Assembly: GCA_951813065.1 (NCBI GenBank)
Contig: CATOTH010000009.1
Span: forward strand, 248,001 to 312,000
Origin: an uncultured Bryobacterales bacterium
GTDB lineage: Bacteria > Acidobacteriota > Terriglobia > Bryobacterales > UBA6623
Length of the DNA stretch: 64,000 bases
Reading direction: 5' to 3'
Made by a program: the position numbers and the translations under genes
Shown here: one piece after another, positions 1 to 11,065 of the stretch
How the letters are laid out: each line of letters opens with the position of its first letter
How positions within the stretch are numbered: position 1 is the stretch's first letter
Notes under the pieces: model-generated
Told to the model about the DNA's origin: nothing
The model's database searches: none
What the model saw: the letters and a program-made list of their open reading frames with translations, nothing else

Positions 1-1150
1 CGGACATGCGCCCTAGGATGGCGAGCTGAGTGCTCTGGGCCATGCGTACGCCGTCGTTGACCGGCTCCCCTCGGCGGATGGCCCGGAACAGGATGTCGTG
101 CTCCTCCTGGTACATGTTGTTGTTGGGACCTTTGAAGACCCATGGATTCTCGCCCTCGATGCGAGGCATCAGTCCCCGCCCGATCGTGAGCCGTCCCCTT
201 GTCCCGAGAATGTAGTCGGAATTCTCGCGGTGGCACCCCGTGATCTGACGGCACCCGAGGAATGCTCGCACTCCGTTGGGATATAGATAATTGACCTCGA
301 AATGGTCAAAGATGTTCCCGTCGTTCGCTGGGATTTGGCGTCCTCCAACAGCGACACAGCTCTCGGGTGGGATGTCTCCCATGGCCCAGGCGATCTTGTC
401 CGCGCTGTGAACGGCCTGCTCGACCAGTCCGTCCCCGCAGAGCCAGACGAAGTTGTACCAGTTGCGGATCTGCCACTCGACGTCGCTCATGCCTAGTGGC
501 CTCTCGAATGCTGGGGGCATCGGCTTGACCGGACTCGTATAAAAGGTGGCGTAGTAGGCGACGATATCGCCGATTCCACCAGAACGGACCTGGTCCATCG
601 CGGCCATCACCATGTTGTTGTAACGCCAGCAAAAGCCCGCCACGAGCGAGAGCCGCTTGCTCTCCGCCTGCTTGACGGTTTCCAGGACCGACCGCACTCC
701 CGGGACGTCGACGGCCATCGGTTTCTCGCAGAACACGTGCTTGCCCGAGTCGATCGCTGCCCGCAGGTGCTGCGGGCGGAACCCTGGCGGGGTCGCGAGA
801 AGGATCACATCAACGTCGCTGTCAATCACGGACTGATAGGCGTCAAGGCCGAGATACTGCCTGCCCTTGGCGACTCGGACCTTGTTCTTGCCTTCGTGGC
901 GCTCATCCACCGCAGCGAGGCATCTGTCGATACGCTCCTGATCGACGTCCGCAACCGCCGTCAGGACGGCGTAGTCGTCGGCTTGCAAAGCCTGAGCCGC
1001 TGCTCCAGTGCCGCGTCCGCCGCAGCCGACCAGCCCGACTTTGATTCCTTGGGTCGTCTCGGCCCCTCGGAGCAAGCTGGCTGCCCCTGTCGTGGCGGCC
1101 GCGCCGCGGATGAAGCCGCGTCTTGACGGGCGTTCAGGTGTTTCTGCCAT
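1..1150 (-). CDS. Gfo/Idh/MocA family oxidoreductase, exported, 3' end cut by window edge
   Basis: The minus frame is open from an ATG at 1150 to the left edge, so the C-terminus is missing. The start is supported by an AGGGAGA ribosome-binding site just upstream. The N-terminus carries SRRGFIRGAAATTGAASLL, a twin-arginine-type export signal. Next comes a Rossmann dinucleotide-binding motif (VGLVGCGGRGTG) at about residues 38-49 and the family signature CEKPMA about 95 residues later. Members are NAD(P)-dependent oxidoreductases acting on sugars, inositols or related polyols. Tat-exported members are very common in Acidobacteria and Planctomycetes. The substrate cannot be told from sequence. 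Confidence 0.9.
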   Translation of the reverse strand, partial: MAETPERPSRRGFIRGAAATTGAASLLRGAETTQGIKVGLVGCGGRGTGAAAQALQADDYAVLTAVADVDQERIDRCLAAVDERHEGKNKVRVAKGRQYLGLDAYQSVIDSDVDVILLATPPGFRPQHLRAAIDSGKHVFCEKPMAVDVPGVRSVLETVKQAESKRLSLVAGFCWRYNNMVMAAMDQVRSGGIGDIVAYYATFYTSPVKPMPPAFERPLGMSDVEWQIRNWYNFVWLCGDGLVEQAVHSADKIAWAMGDIPPESCVAVGGRQIPANDGNIFDHFEVNYLYPNGVRAFLGCRQITGCHRENSDYILGTRGRLTIGRGLMPRIEGENPWVFKGPNNNMYQEEHDILFRAIRRGEPVNDGVRMAQSTQLAILGRMS

Positions 1151-1252
1151 CTTCGATTTCTCCCTAATCGCATTGTCGCCTACCCGCGAGATGATGGCCA
1201 TTGCCGGTGACGCGGGTCCTGGCGGACTTACCATGAGGGACAGGGCGAACCG

Positions 1253-2191
1253 ATGCTGAAGCCGCCGGACCCGACTCCCGTCGCAGCGGTGTGCCGCGCC
1301 GTGGTGGCGGGTGCGCGTGTCGCCGGCGGTACATTCGTCGCCGTGTTTGCCCTCGGTGCCGCGCTTGTGGCGCAAGAGACCCTCGATCCCGGAAAGGCCG
1401 GAGACGCGGACGGTGCCGCGCCGGGCTTGGTTGTCGTCAATCTCGACTTGTTGGACAGCCGCGATGGGTACTCGATTCCGGCCGATAGCAGTTTCTTGCC
1501 AGGTGAGACTGTTCACGTCTACTTCCAGATCGCCGGGTACAGCGTCGGCGAGGAGTACCGGGTGCGGCTGCGGTACGCCGTCGACGCCCTGGACCCGGCT
1601 GGAAGGCCGTTCTACATGGCCGAGGGGGGTGAGTTCGATGTCGAACTCGCCCCCCAGGACGAGAACTGGAAGCCTTCCGTGCACTACTCTCCTCGGATAC
1701 CGGATCACGCTGGTGGGGGCCGTTACAGCATCCAAATCGAGGTCGCCGACGAGATCGCGGGTGAAACGGTCAGAACCCGGCTGCCCATCAATGTCGACGG
1801 CGACCAGATCTTGACTTCGGACGAATTGCTGGTCCGGGACTTGCGGTTCTCGAAGTCTGACGGCGGGGATCCACTGAATGAGCCCGAATTCCAGGCGGGG
1901 GACCAGATCTGGGCGTCGTTCTACATTACCGGATACGAGACGGCCGAGGACAACACCTACGATGTCGAGTCCTCCGCTTGGGTCCTCGACTCCGAAGGTG
2001 ACAGGATGTTCCAATTCGAATCCCAGGGTGACGCCGGCAATCCATACTATCCCCGTCTGTGGCTGCCAGCCAAGTTTCGACTGGACCTGGAAGAGACCAT
2101 TCCTCCCGGCACGTACATCGTAGTGTTAAGGTTGCGCGACCGCATCGGGGATTCTGCAGTCGTACAGCGCTACCCCTTCCGCATCCGGTAA
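1253..2191 (+). CDS. Secreted protein with two related beta-rich repeats
   Basis: A 312-residue protein of unknown function. Residues 1-40 hold a hydrophobic export segment ending near LVAQ. The rest looks like two copies of a module of about 115 residues. Copy 1 (about 65-185) has LPGETVHVYFQIAGYSV and ends with ADEIAGETVRTRLPI. Copy 2 (about 195-312) has FQAGDQIWASFYITGYE and ends with RDRIGDSAVVQRYPFRI. The pattern of a 'G(D/E) x (V/I)' strand followed by '(A/T)GY' suggests an Ig-like or C2-like beta-sandwich, which is inference. It stands alone between a divergent oxidoreductase and a redoxin. Confidence 0.75.
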   Translation: MLKPPDPTPVAAVCRAVVAGARVAGGTFVAVFALGAALVAQETLDPGKAGDADGAAPGLVVVNLDLLDSRDGYSIPADSSFLPGETVHVYFQIAGYSVGEEYRVRLRYAVDALDPAGRPFYMAEGGEFDVELAPQDENWKPSVHYSPRIPDHAGGGRYSIQIEVADEIAGETVRTRLPINVDGDQILTSDELLVRDLRFSKSDGGDPLNEPEFQAGDQIWASFYITGYETAEDNTYDVESSAWVLDSEGDRMFQFESQGDAGNPYYPRLWLPAKFRLDLEETIPPGTYIVVLRLRDRIGDSAVVQRYPFRIR

Positions 2192-2204
2192 GCGGCTGGG
2201 GCGG

Positions 2205-2217
2205 TATAATCTCAGCG
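2205..2217 (+). promoter_or_regulatory. Perfect -10 box giving a probably leaderless redoxin mRNA
   Basis: TATAAT lies at 2205-2210 and the GTG start of the redoxin is at 2217, where transcription would be expected to begin. No Shine-Dalgarno sequence precedes that GTG. No good -35 hexamer is seen 17 bp upstream, so the call rests on the -10 box and the spacing. Confidence 0.35.
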
Positions 2218-2801
2218 TGTCACTGACCTTATCCACCATGTTGCCACTTGGCACCAAAGCACCCCCTTTCTCGCTCGTCGACGTGGTTTCTGGCCGGCAA
2301 ACATCGTTGGGAGATGTCTCTGATGGCAAACACGGTTTGCTCGTCATGTTCATTTGTGCGCACTGTCCGTTCGTGATTCATGTTCAGGACGAACTGGCAC
2401 GCATTGGACATGACTATGCGTCGGAGAGTCTCGGAATCGTGGCGATTTCGTCCAATAGCGTGGTCTCGCACCCCCAAGATGCGCCCGACAAGCTGAAGGC
2501 CATGGCCCGAGAGCTTGGCTTCCGATTCCCCTATCTCTACGACGAATCCCAGAGCATTGCCGGGGCATATACGGCGGCCTGCACTCCGGATTTCTTTCTT
2601 TTTGATCGTGACAACTCGCTTGTTTACCGCGGACGCCTGGACGCAAGTCGTCCGGACAACGGAGTTCCAGTAGATGGCCGAGACCTGCGTGCAGCGATTG
2701 ACGCAATGCTTGCGGGCGAACCAAATCTTGCCGAGCAGGTGCCCAGCGCGGGCTGCAACATCAAATGGGCTCCCGGCAACGAGCCGGCCTATTTCGGATA
2801 G
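2217..2801 (+). CDS. Thioredoxin-fold redoxin (AhpC/TSA-like)
   Basis: A 194-residue thioredoxin-fold protein with GTKAPPFSLVDVVSG near the start and the active-site region FICAHCPFVIH at about residues 43-53. That gives a CxxC (CAHC) motif typical of the redoxin / thiol-disulfide branch. FPYLYDESQSIAGAYTAACTP holds the cis-Pro loop region and VYRGRLD the last strands. It likely reduces disulfides or peroxides in the cytoplasm, since no signal peptide is seen. GTG at 2217 is chosen; ATG at 2238 is an alternative that removes seven residues. Neither start has a ribosome-binding site. Confidence 0.85.
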   Translation: MSLTLSTMLPLGTKAPPFSLVDVVSGRQTSLGDVSDGKHGLLVMFICAHCPFVIHVQDELARIGHDYASESLGIVAISSNSVVSHPQDAPDKLKAMARELGFRFPYLYDESQSIAGAYTAACTPDFFLFDRDNSLVYRGRLDASRPDNGVPVDGRDLRAAIDAMLAGEPNLAEQVPSAGCNIKWAPGNEPAYFG

Positions 2802-3016
2802 CCCCCCGGGGCTTGGCCTCGCACTCGTTCTTCATCACTCGCACCCCTCAGGGCAGCAGTTTTCGAAGTGCCTCGTTGTCAATTCGATGGCCCCTGGATG
2901 GGCGCTTCTCAGGGGGTGACGGATTGCGGGCGCACCTCTCTCCTCGCGCTGGCATCGCCAGCGCCACGCGCCGGAGAATCGGTGGCTCGTTTCGGGTGGG
3001 TTTGACGCAGAAAGGC

Positions 3017-3388
3017 TTATGCGGCCCGGCTATAGCTTGGCCGACCTGCCGCGACACCGGAGCAGTCGTACTCGTCCTGGCAGTACACGCAGAGCGTGGT
3101 CCACGGAATCGCTTCTAGCCGTTTCGGGTTGATCTCGGCGCCGCAATCCTGACAGATGCCGTACTCGTCGATCTCGAGCAGCTTCAGAGCTGTCTCCACC
3201 GCCTTGCGGGTCACCCAGTCGTTGTTGATGACGCTGATCGTAAGGTCCATCTCGAAACGGTTCTGCATCTGATCCATCGGGTCGTTGCAGCGCTCGCGAA
3301 TCAGTTCCTCCCGGCTGTCACGCCGGGTCAGTTCCTCGAGCTTGCTCAGCAGTTGCTGGCGCACTTCATGCTTGTTCTCTTGCACCAT
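3017..3388 (-). CDS. DksA/TraR-type C4 zinc-finger regulator
   Basis: A protein of about 123 residues with a helical N-terminal half (KLEELTRRDSREEL...) and a C-terminal zinc finger CQDCG...17 residues...CVYCQ. This is the DksA/TraR arrangement; such proteins bind RNA polymerase through its secondary channel. The frame is open to 3442, but ATG at 3388 is preceded by GAAGGGAGAAC, so this start is chosen. The acidic coiled-coil tip is not obviously a canonical DxxDxA: RERCNDPMDQMQ sits there, so full DksA function is not assured. Its 5' end overlaps the tail of the upstream uracil-DNA glycosylase frame by 43 bp. Confidence 0.85.
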   Translation of the reverse strand: MVQENKHEVRQQLLSKLEELTRRDSREELIRERCNDPMDQMQNRFEMDLTISVINNDWVTRKAVETALKLLEIDEYGICQDCGAEINPKRLEAIPWTTLCVYCQDEYDCSGVAAGRPSYSRAA

Positions 3389-4281
3389 AGTCCAGTTCTC
3401 CCTTCGTGGTTGCTGACGAGTGTCGTTGCTGACGGTTGGCATCCTGGATTTCCCAAGACGCGTGCACTCAGTTCGCAGTACCTAATGAATGAGTATAGAT
3501 GCAAACCACCGTCAAGTGGTTGCACATTTGGAAAATTTTTTTTATTTTGCTCAAAATTCGCCGTTTCCGGCTGAAAACACTCCCCTAGGCGCGACTTGGC
3601 AAGTCGCAGCACCTCGGTCATCATCGACATCGTGAGTCGTCCGGTTTGGGTGTTTTGCCGGCTTGGATGATAGCTGCAGAGAAGCGCCACGCCAATGCCT
3701 GGTGGATGGTGCACCGCACCGTGCGCGAACTGGTAGTCCCTCTTCCTCAGCGTGGCCCCCTGCGAAATCATTGCGGATAAGTAGGCGTCGAGCGCCAGGC
3801 GGCCCAGGACGAGAACCGCGCGAAGGCGCCGCAGCTGTTGAATCTCTCGCCGGAGAAAGTCCCGGCAGGCCTGAAACTCGGCTGGCAGCGGTCGGTTCTG
3901 CGGGGGTGCGCAGCGCACCGCCGAGGCGATATAGCAGTCCTTCAGCATCAGCCCGTCTCCGGCAGCAGTCGACGATGGTTGCGAGGCGAAGCCAGTGTCG
4001 TAAAGGGCCCTGTACAGGAAGTCGCCCGAGCTGTCGCCCGTAAAGACGCGCCCCGTACGGTTCGCCCCGTGGGCTCCGGGCGCCAATCCGACAAGCAGCA
4101 GCCGCGCTTCCGGGTCGCCGAACGACGGAACCGGCTGGCCCCAGTACACCCAATCTCGATAGGCCTTGCGCTTGACGGCCGCAACCCGTCGGCAATGCTC
4201 GATAAGGCGTGGGCAGCGCTGGCACGATACAATCTCGGCTGCTATGACGGCAAGGGCCTCGGCTTCCTTAGAGCGCGGCAC
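3346..4281 (-). CDS. Family 5 (UDGb-type) uracil-DNA glycosylase with odd C-terminal tail
   Basis: A base-excision repair enzyme that removes uracil from DNA. Four cysteines (C20, C23, C124, C139) are placed as the 4Fe-4S ligands of iron-sulfur UDGs. Motif 1 is GLAPGAHGANRTGRVFTGD (residues 65-83) and motif 2 is SYHPSRQNTQTGRLT; the 'AHGANRTGR' and 'TGRLT' forms point to the UDGb branch. The start is a GTG at 4281. The family core ends near RLGECFQPE. The last 70 or so residues have no family look, run through an AT-rich stretch and overlap the dksA-like gene, so the native stop may have been lost. Confidence 0.85.
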   Translation of the reverse strand: MPRSKEAEALAVIAAEIVSCQRCPRLIEHCRRVAAVKRKAYRDWVYWGQPVPSFGDPEARLLLVGLAPGAHGANRTGRVFTGDSSGDFLYRALYDTGFASQPSSTAAGDGLMLKDCYIASAVRCAPPQNRPLPAEFQACRDFLRREIQQLRRLRAVLVLGRLALDAYLSAMISQGATLRKRDYQFAHGAVHHPPGIGVALLCSYHPSRQNTQTGRLTMSMMTEVLRLAKSRLGECFQPETANFEQNKKNFPNVQPLDGGLHLYSFIRYCELSARVLGNPGCQPSATTLVSNHEGRTGLWCKRTSMKCASNC

Positions 4282-4470
4282 AGATCCTGGAAGTCTAGCA
4301 CCCGCTGGGCGGGCTCCGGTTTCGGTCGGCTGGGTGGCTACGCGAGGCCGCTGCCTCCCCTAGGCTTGCCTCGGCCTTCCTGATCTGCTATAACCTCCGC
4401 ACACGGGAACGCGACGGCAGCTGGGGTCAATTCCTTCCGCATCAGGGCGGCAGGCCGCCGAGCGTGAACG

Positions 4471-5124
4471 ATGGCCATGCCGAGCAACACGCCCAAGGCA
4501 GGCAACAGCAAGCGGGACTCAAGACGACCGCCGGATGAATCTAGCCGCTTGAGCCTCGCCGGATCGACGCCCTCGGGTGATGCGAAGCCGCAGGCCAAGG
4601 CCCGGCCGGCTGCCGAGCTGCACAAGGGTATGAGGCCCGAACGAGTGGCTGAACTGGTCCAAACGGAGCTGTTCGACAAGGCGACAGCACTTTTCCAAGC
4701 TGGCAAATATGGCTTGGCCCGTCGCAATCTCGAGCGGGTGAGTCTGGGCCCTAATGCCTCGCTCGCCCACCGTGCTCGGGTCTATATCGACATTTGCCGG
4801 CAAAGGACAGCGAGAAAGCGCCCGGACCTCGCATCGAGTGAGGACTATTACAACTACGCCTTGCAGTTGGTGAACAACCGCAAGCTCGATGAAGCGCTGC
4901 GCGTGCTCAAGAGAGGTCTCTCAAAGGACTCTGGAGCGGCGGACTTGCACTACTTGAAGGCCGTGGCCATGACGCTAGCGGATGAGGAGCGAGCGGCCTA
5001 CCTGGCTCTGAAGAAGGCTATTGCGCTGGATGCCGACATTCGCTTCATCGCCCGTGGCGATCCCGATCTGCGAGGGCTGATCCAGCGCGAGCCATTCGCC
5101 GGGCTGATCGCGGGCTCGACGTAG
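4471..5124 (+). CDS. TPR-like repeat protein
   Basis: A 217-residue protein. Residues 1-60 are polar and low in complexity. From about residue 70 on there are helical pairs with the TPR pattern, such as LFDKATALFQAGKYGLARRN and YYNYALQLVNNRKLDEALRV, followed by DLHYLKAVAMTLADEERAAY. No signal peptide is seen, so it is probably cytoplasmic. TPR arrays mediate protein-protein contacts; the partner is unknown. It converges with the methyltransferase gene, with only 2 bp between the two stop codons. Confidence 0.7.
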   Translation: MAMPSNTPKAGNSKRDSRRPPDESSRLSLAGSTPSGDAKPQAKARPAAELHKGMRPERVAELVQTELFDKATALFQAGKYGLARRNLERVSLGPNASLAHRARVYIDICRQRTARKRPDLASSEDYYNYALQLVNNRKLDEALRVLKRGLSKDSGAADLHYLKAVAMTLADEERAAYLALKKAIALDADIRFIARGDPDLRGLIQREPFAGLIAGST

Positions 5125-5126
5125 TG

Positions 5127-5843
5127 CTAGTCTCTTGACGGCTTGAAAATCACGACGTGCTGTCGTGGCAGGAAATCGAGCAGTTCGACGAAGTCGAATC
5201 CCATCGGTTCGATCTCGTCACGCACCTCTTGGGCAGTCATCTTGTGCAACGGATGGATCGGGATCCAGGGTTCTTCCTTGCGGTACTCGACCACGACGAG
5301 GCGACCTTCCGGTTTCAAGGCGTCCCGTACCTCGCCCATGGTCCGCGCCGGGTACGCCAGCTCGTGGTAGACATCCACAAACAGCGCGAGGTCTGCCGCG
5401 TTCGATGGCAGCCCCGAGTCTTCATTGGTTGACAGGATCGTCTCAACATTTCCAATGCCCCGCTCCCGCATGTTCGCAGTGAGCATCTCGAGCATCTCCG
5501 GTTGGATGTCGACCGCGAGGACTCTACCCTCCGGACCGACCCGTCTTGCCAAGCGCCACGTGAAATATCCGACTCCCGCTCCGAAGTCGATGACTGTGGA
5601 GCCGCGGGGGATCCCCAGTGCCCCCATCAGGCGGTCAGGGTGCTCTTCCTCTTCGCGTTCCGGTCGCGTCAGCCAGTCCGCGTGGACATAGCTCATCGTC
5701 GGCGCGATCTGCCGGGAAGTCGATGCAGTGGCGCCTGCGTCCGTGGCCTCGGTGTCTTGGGCTGCGAGGCGGCAGGCGCTTCCTGTCGCCAGCAGCGCGA
5801 CTCCAGCCAGTGCACCTGCGCAGATCGCACCGGGCGGTCTCAT
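5127..5843 (-). CDS. Exported class I SAM-dependent methyltransferase
   Basis: A 238-residue protein with an N-terminal hydrophobic export segment (AGALAGVALLATGSAC). The SAM-binding motif I is VIDFGAGVGYFTWRLA at about residues 84-99, followed by AVDIQPEMLEML (motif II acid) and ADLALFVDVYHEL. This is a Methyltransf_11/25-type fold. An export signal on a SAM-dependent enzyme is odd, because SAM is cytoplasmic. The helix may be an anchor with the domain inside, or SAM may reach the periplasm. Its start overlaps the stop of the upstream lyase gene by 4 bp (ATGA), so the two are probably translated together. Confidence 0.85.
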   Translation of the reverse strand: MRPPGAICAGALAGVALLATGSACRLAAQDTEATDAGATASTSRQIAPTMSYVHADWLTRPEREEEEHPDRLMGALGIPRGSTVIDFGAGVGYFTWRLARRVGPEGRVLAVDIQPEMLEMLTANMRERGIGNVETILSTNEDSGLPSNAADLALFVDVYHELAYPARTMGEVRDALKPEGRLVVVEYRKEEPWIPIHPLHKMTAQEVRDEIEPMGFDFVELLDFLPRQHVVIFKPSRD

Positions 5844-6763
5844 GCTGCAGCCTCCGATCCCACCAGCAGGCCGTGGCGCTTCATCAGAGTCTTCAGATCC
5901 CGGCGGTCCGATCCCGCCATCTCGAGCATGGGAGGCCGCACGCCGCCGGCACGGATTCCGGAAAGGGCCATGGCGGACTTGATCATCGAGACTTTGTATC
6001 CGGGTCGCCGGTTTCTCAGGGCGTACATGGGGATGACCAAGTCGTCGAGGATGCGATTGATCGCTTCGAAGTCGCCTGCGCGGGCCAAATCGCGGATTCG
6101 CAGCGTCACCTGGGGCATGAAGCAGGCCAGGCCCGAGGTGAACGTTTCAACCCCTAGGTTCCAATAGCTTGCGACGTAGGGCTCCGCCATCCCATTGATC
6201 CAGTGAAACCTGTCATCGAAATGCCGCCTGACATTCAAGTAGTGGGACAGGTCGCCGTGCTCATCCTTGACCATGAGAATGTTGGGTGTGCGCTCCAAGC
6301 GCTCAAGCAATTCAAGCGGCAGGACTCCGCTCCACTTGGTCTGGTAAAGAATGACGGCAATGCCGGCGGTGTCCGCCACGCTCCGGTAGTAGTTCGCGAG
6401 ACCCGTTATGCTTCGGTCAGTCATATAGGGCGCGACGCAGAGAATGGCCCTTGCACCAGCGCGGACGGCCAGTGCAGCCTGTTTCCTCGCCGTACTCCAA
6501 CTCTGCCCCACCCCGAATATCAGATAGGCGCGGTCTCCGACGACCTCCCCCGCGGTTTCTGTGATCCGCTCGTATTCATCAAGCGTCAGCGAATGCAACT
6601 CCCCGTTGCTGCCGCAGAATGTCAGGGCGTCGAGGCCGCTCTCGACCATCTGCTCGGCGTGAGCCCGGAGCGCATTCTGGTCAAGATTTAGATCGCCGTC
6701 CCATGGCGTGACCGGAAATCCGATCGTGCCGCTCAAAACATCGCGCTGGTGAATGGAGGCCAT
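5840..6763 (-). CDS. Dihydrodipicolinate synthase-family lyase (DapA/KDGDH-like)
   Basis: A 307-residue TIM-barrel aldolase/dehydratase. The Schiff-base lysine is K166 in ILMVKDEHGD and the partner tyrosine is Y140 in VILYQTK. GTIGFPVTPWDGD near the start resembles the 5-dehydro-4-deoxyglucarate dehydratase branch more than true DapA. No lysine-biosynthesis gene is nearby, so a role in sugar-acid breakdown is more likely than lysine synthesis. It is followed, with a 4-bp overlap, by the methyltransferase. Confidence 0.85.
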   Translation of the reverse strand: MASIHQRDVLSGTIGFPVTPWDGDLNLDQNALRAHAEQMVESGLDALTFCGSNGELHSLTLDEYERITETAGEVVGDRAYLIFGVGQSWSTARKQAALAVRAGARAILCVAPYMTDRSITGLANYYRSVADTAGIAVILYQTKWSGVLPLELLERLERTPNILMVKDEHGDLSHYLNVRRHFDDRFHWINGMAEPYVASYWNLGVETFTSGLACFMPQVTLRIRDLARAGDFEAINRILDDLVIPMYALRNRRPGYKVSMIKSAMALSGIRAGGVRPPMLEMAGSDRRDLKTLMKRHGLLVGSEAAA

Positions 6764-6848
6764 GGGTTTCTCTGGGAGTCCTCATTATTTCAATTCTTTC
6801 GATACAGCTCGATCTCAGGTCCCAGCGAGAACGCGGCCGCTCTGAGTA

Positions 6849-7736
6849 TCAGTCGTGGTAGTCGAGTTCCCCCGCCTCGATCCGTACCGCCAGCCGGTTT
6901 TCCAGAGGCGGCAGCGGGCATGTTGTGTGCGGGTTGAACGCGCAGGGCGGGTTGTAGGCCCGGTTGAAGTCCACGGTCGTCCGACCGTCTGCGCCGGGAG
7001 GGTCGGCGTAGAGGAACCGCGCAGCGGGATACGTCTCGCTTCCGCTCGTGAGGTCACGGAAAATGAACCAGAGCCGATCGTCGTAGTCGACCGCTGTAAG
7101 GCGCATTTCCTGGCCGTCCAATTCGAGCGCAACCGAGCCGTTGGTCTGGACTTTCAGGACGTCGCCGAGGTTGTTGGATAGCTCGATCGTGTGCGGCTCG
7201 CTGTGCGGGATGTAGCGGCCGCGAATCCGGTAGGCCTCATCCACCGGATACCAGCGCAGCCCGGTGAATCCGCGCCGAATGTCGCTCTCGCGGTCGCGGA
7301 CCCGGATTGCGAGCCGGTCACCGCTGAGGTGGCAGAACAGTTTCAGGGGTCCGAGAGTGATTGTCGGGCGATCGTCTCCCTCACACGGCGAGAGTTGGGC
7401 AACCGTGGTGTCGTGACCATTGACCGAAAGGGTTTCTCCCTCGGGTGCCCGCGCCGTGATCGCGCCGTCCCGCAGGGAAAAAACGCCTGCGTGCGCTGGC
7501 CCTGTCCGCAGGACGATGTCATTGGTCGGCGACGAACCGAAGCTGTTGTCGCCTTCGGCAAGAAAGAAGAGCCCCGAAAGCGTTAGCCAGCCGTCATCGG
7601 CCTTGAGTCGCTCCTCGCGATCGACCCGCCAGGCTTCGATCTCCGAGACGTAGTCCCGCGCGACCGGCGTCGCGCACGCCAGGAACAGCGTGACCAGGCC
7701 AGCGGGAATCGCAGGCAGTCTGGAGTTGCTTCGCAC
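6849..7736 (-). CDS. DUF1684 lipoprotein
   Basis: The DUF1684 hallmarks are DDGWLTLSGLFFLAEGDNSFG in the first third and FNRAYNPPCAFNPHTTCPLP near the end. The frame is open to 7877, but GTG at 7736 has an AGAGGAAG ribosome-binding site and puts a hydrophobic stretch (AGLVTLFLACATP) at the N-terminus. LFLAC can serve as a loose lipobox, which would make this a lipoprotein. The family has no settled biochemical role. It is divergent from the ATP synthase genes. Confidence 0.85.
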   Translation of the reverse strand: MRSNSRLPAIPAGLVTLFLACATPVARDYVSEIEAWRVDREERLKADDGWLTLSGLFFLAEGDNSFGSSPTNDIVLRTGPAHAGVFSLRDGAITARAPEGETLSVNGHDTTVAQLSPCEGDDRPTITLGPLKLFCHLSGDRLAIRVRDRESDIRRGFTGLRWYPVDEAYRIRGRYIPHSEPHTIELSNNLGDVLKVQTNGSVALELDGQEMRLTAVDYDDRLWFIFRDLTSGSETYPAARFLYADPPGADGRTTVDFNRAYNPPCAFNPHTTCPLPPLENRLAVRIEAGELDYHD

Positions 7737-8049
7737 CGTCGCTTCCTCTTGACTTTCCAGGCGTTGAACAGGCTGAATCAGGAGCTTCGGATCGCCCCGG
7801 TCGGCCATGGCTACTCGATGGTAGCGGAACGGCGCGTCACCCGCCCCGGAGTGTCGGGATTGTGGGGTGCTGCGCAAAGCGCAGGCAGAGCCTGTGACCG
7901 GCTCGTGGCGTGTTGTTTGCGAGTCCAGTCGTGTGCTAGCTTAGGAGTTTCGGAGCTTCGCAGCGCGAATCGTCGCTGAGCCCGCACCCTCGCTTGCCCC
8001 GCGTTCTCCGAGCGATTGCTAACGCTCGAGGTTCATACTCGCCGGCCCC
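7737..8049 (+). promoter_or_regulatory. Divergent intergenic region, likely atp operon promoter
   Basis: This is 313 bp with no gene. The best plus-strand promoter-like pair lies at about 7914-7942: TTGTTT, a spacer of about 17-18 bp, then an extended -10-like TGCTAGCTT. It is weak, and no operator or riboswitch was recognised. Confidence 0.3.
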
Positions 8050-8604
8050 ATGACCCGAGCAGTCGCCAATCGCTACATCGCAGCGCTGACCGACATCCTG
8101 TTGGAGTCTGGGTCCGGATTGACGCCTGAAGCCGCTCTCGAACAACTGCAGTCATTCGGTAGCATGCTGCGTGATGCGCCCGATCTTGAGTCCGTGCTGC
8201 GGTCGCCCGCGATTTCTCTGGAGCAGAAGCGCGAATTGGTTACCGGGGTCGGCGAGCGGTCCGGATGGTCTCCGATCATTCGCAATTTTGTCTGCGTCGT
8301 CATCGAACACCACCGTCTCGCTCACTTCGGCGTAATCCTGCGCTGCTACCAGTCGTGGCTCGACGCATTCCGGGACCGAGTCGAAGTTGAGATTCGCGTG
8401 GCCCGCGAGATCGACGACGGTCAGCGCGCGGCCTTCGAGCAGCGCTTTCGGGATCTGACCGGAAAACACGTACGCACTTCGTACGTGGTCGATCCTTCGT
8501 TGGTGGGAGGCAGCGTCGCGAGGGTTGGCTCCACGTTGTATGACGGCTCCCTGCGGTCGGCGCTTGGATCGCTGGCAGCCGGCATGGCGACCGGCGACCG
8601 GTGA
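8050..8604 (+). CDS. atpH: F1 ATP synthase subunit delta
   Basis: A 184-residue peripheral-stalk subunit that links the F1 head to subunit b. The OSCP/delta pattern is clear: AVANRYIAALTDIL at the N-terminus, the helical domain with LRSPAISLEQKRELV, and the C-terminal VDPSLVGGSVARVGSTLYDGS, which is the most conserved stretch of the family. It is the first gene of an atpHAGDC cluster. No ribosome-binding site is visible before the ATG. Confidence 0.95.
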   Translation: MTRAVANRYIAALTDILLESGSGLTPEAALEQLQSFGSMLRDAPDLESVLRSPAISLEQKRELVTGVGERSGWSPIIRNFVCVVIEHHRLAHFGVILRCYQSWLDAFRDRVEVEIRVAREIDDGQRAAFEQRFRDLTGKHVRTSYVVDPSLVGGSVARVGSTLYDGSLRSALGSLAAGMATGDR

Positions 8605-8631
8605 CGCGGTAGCGGAAAGGAAAGGAATCGC

Positions 8632-10170
<1,539 letters not shown>

Positions 10171-10172
10171 CA

Positions 10173-11039
<867 letters not shown>

Positions 11040-11065
11040 ACGGGAATGTGCGAGGGATTACCAGT

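Noticed and set aside
2017..2031. tRNA T-arm-like ATTCGAATCCCAGGG
   Set aside because: It lies inside a clear coding frame and no acceptor or anticodon stems surround it.
3495..3550. Rho-independent terminator at the inverted repeat ACCAC/GTGGT with a nearby T-run
   Set aside because: The T-run follows on the plus strand, where no gene ends. On the minus strand it falls inside the glycosylase tail without a T-tract after the stem.
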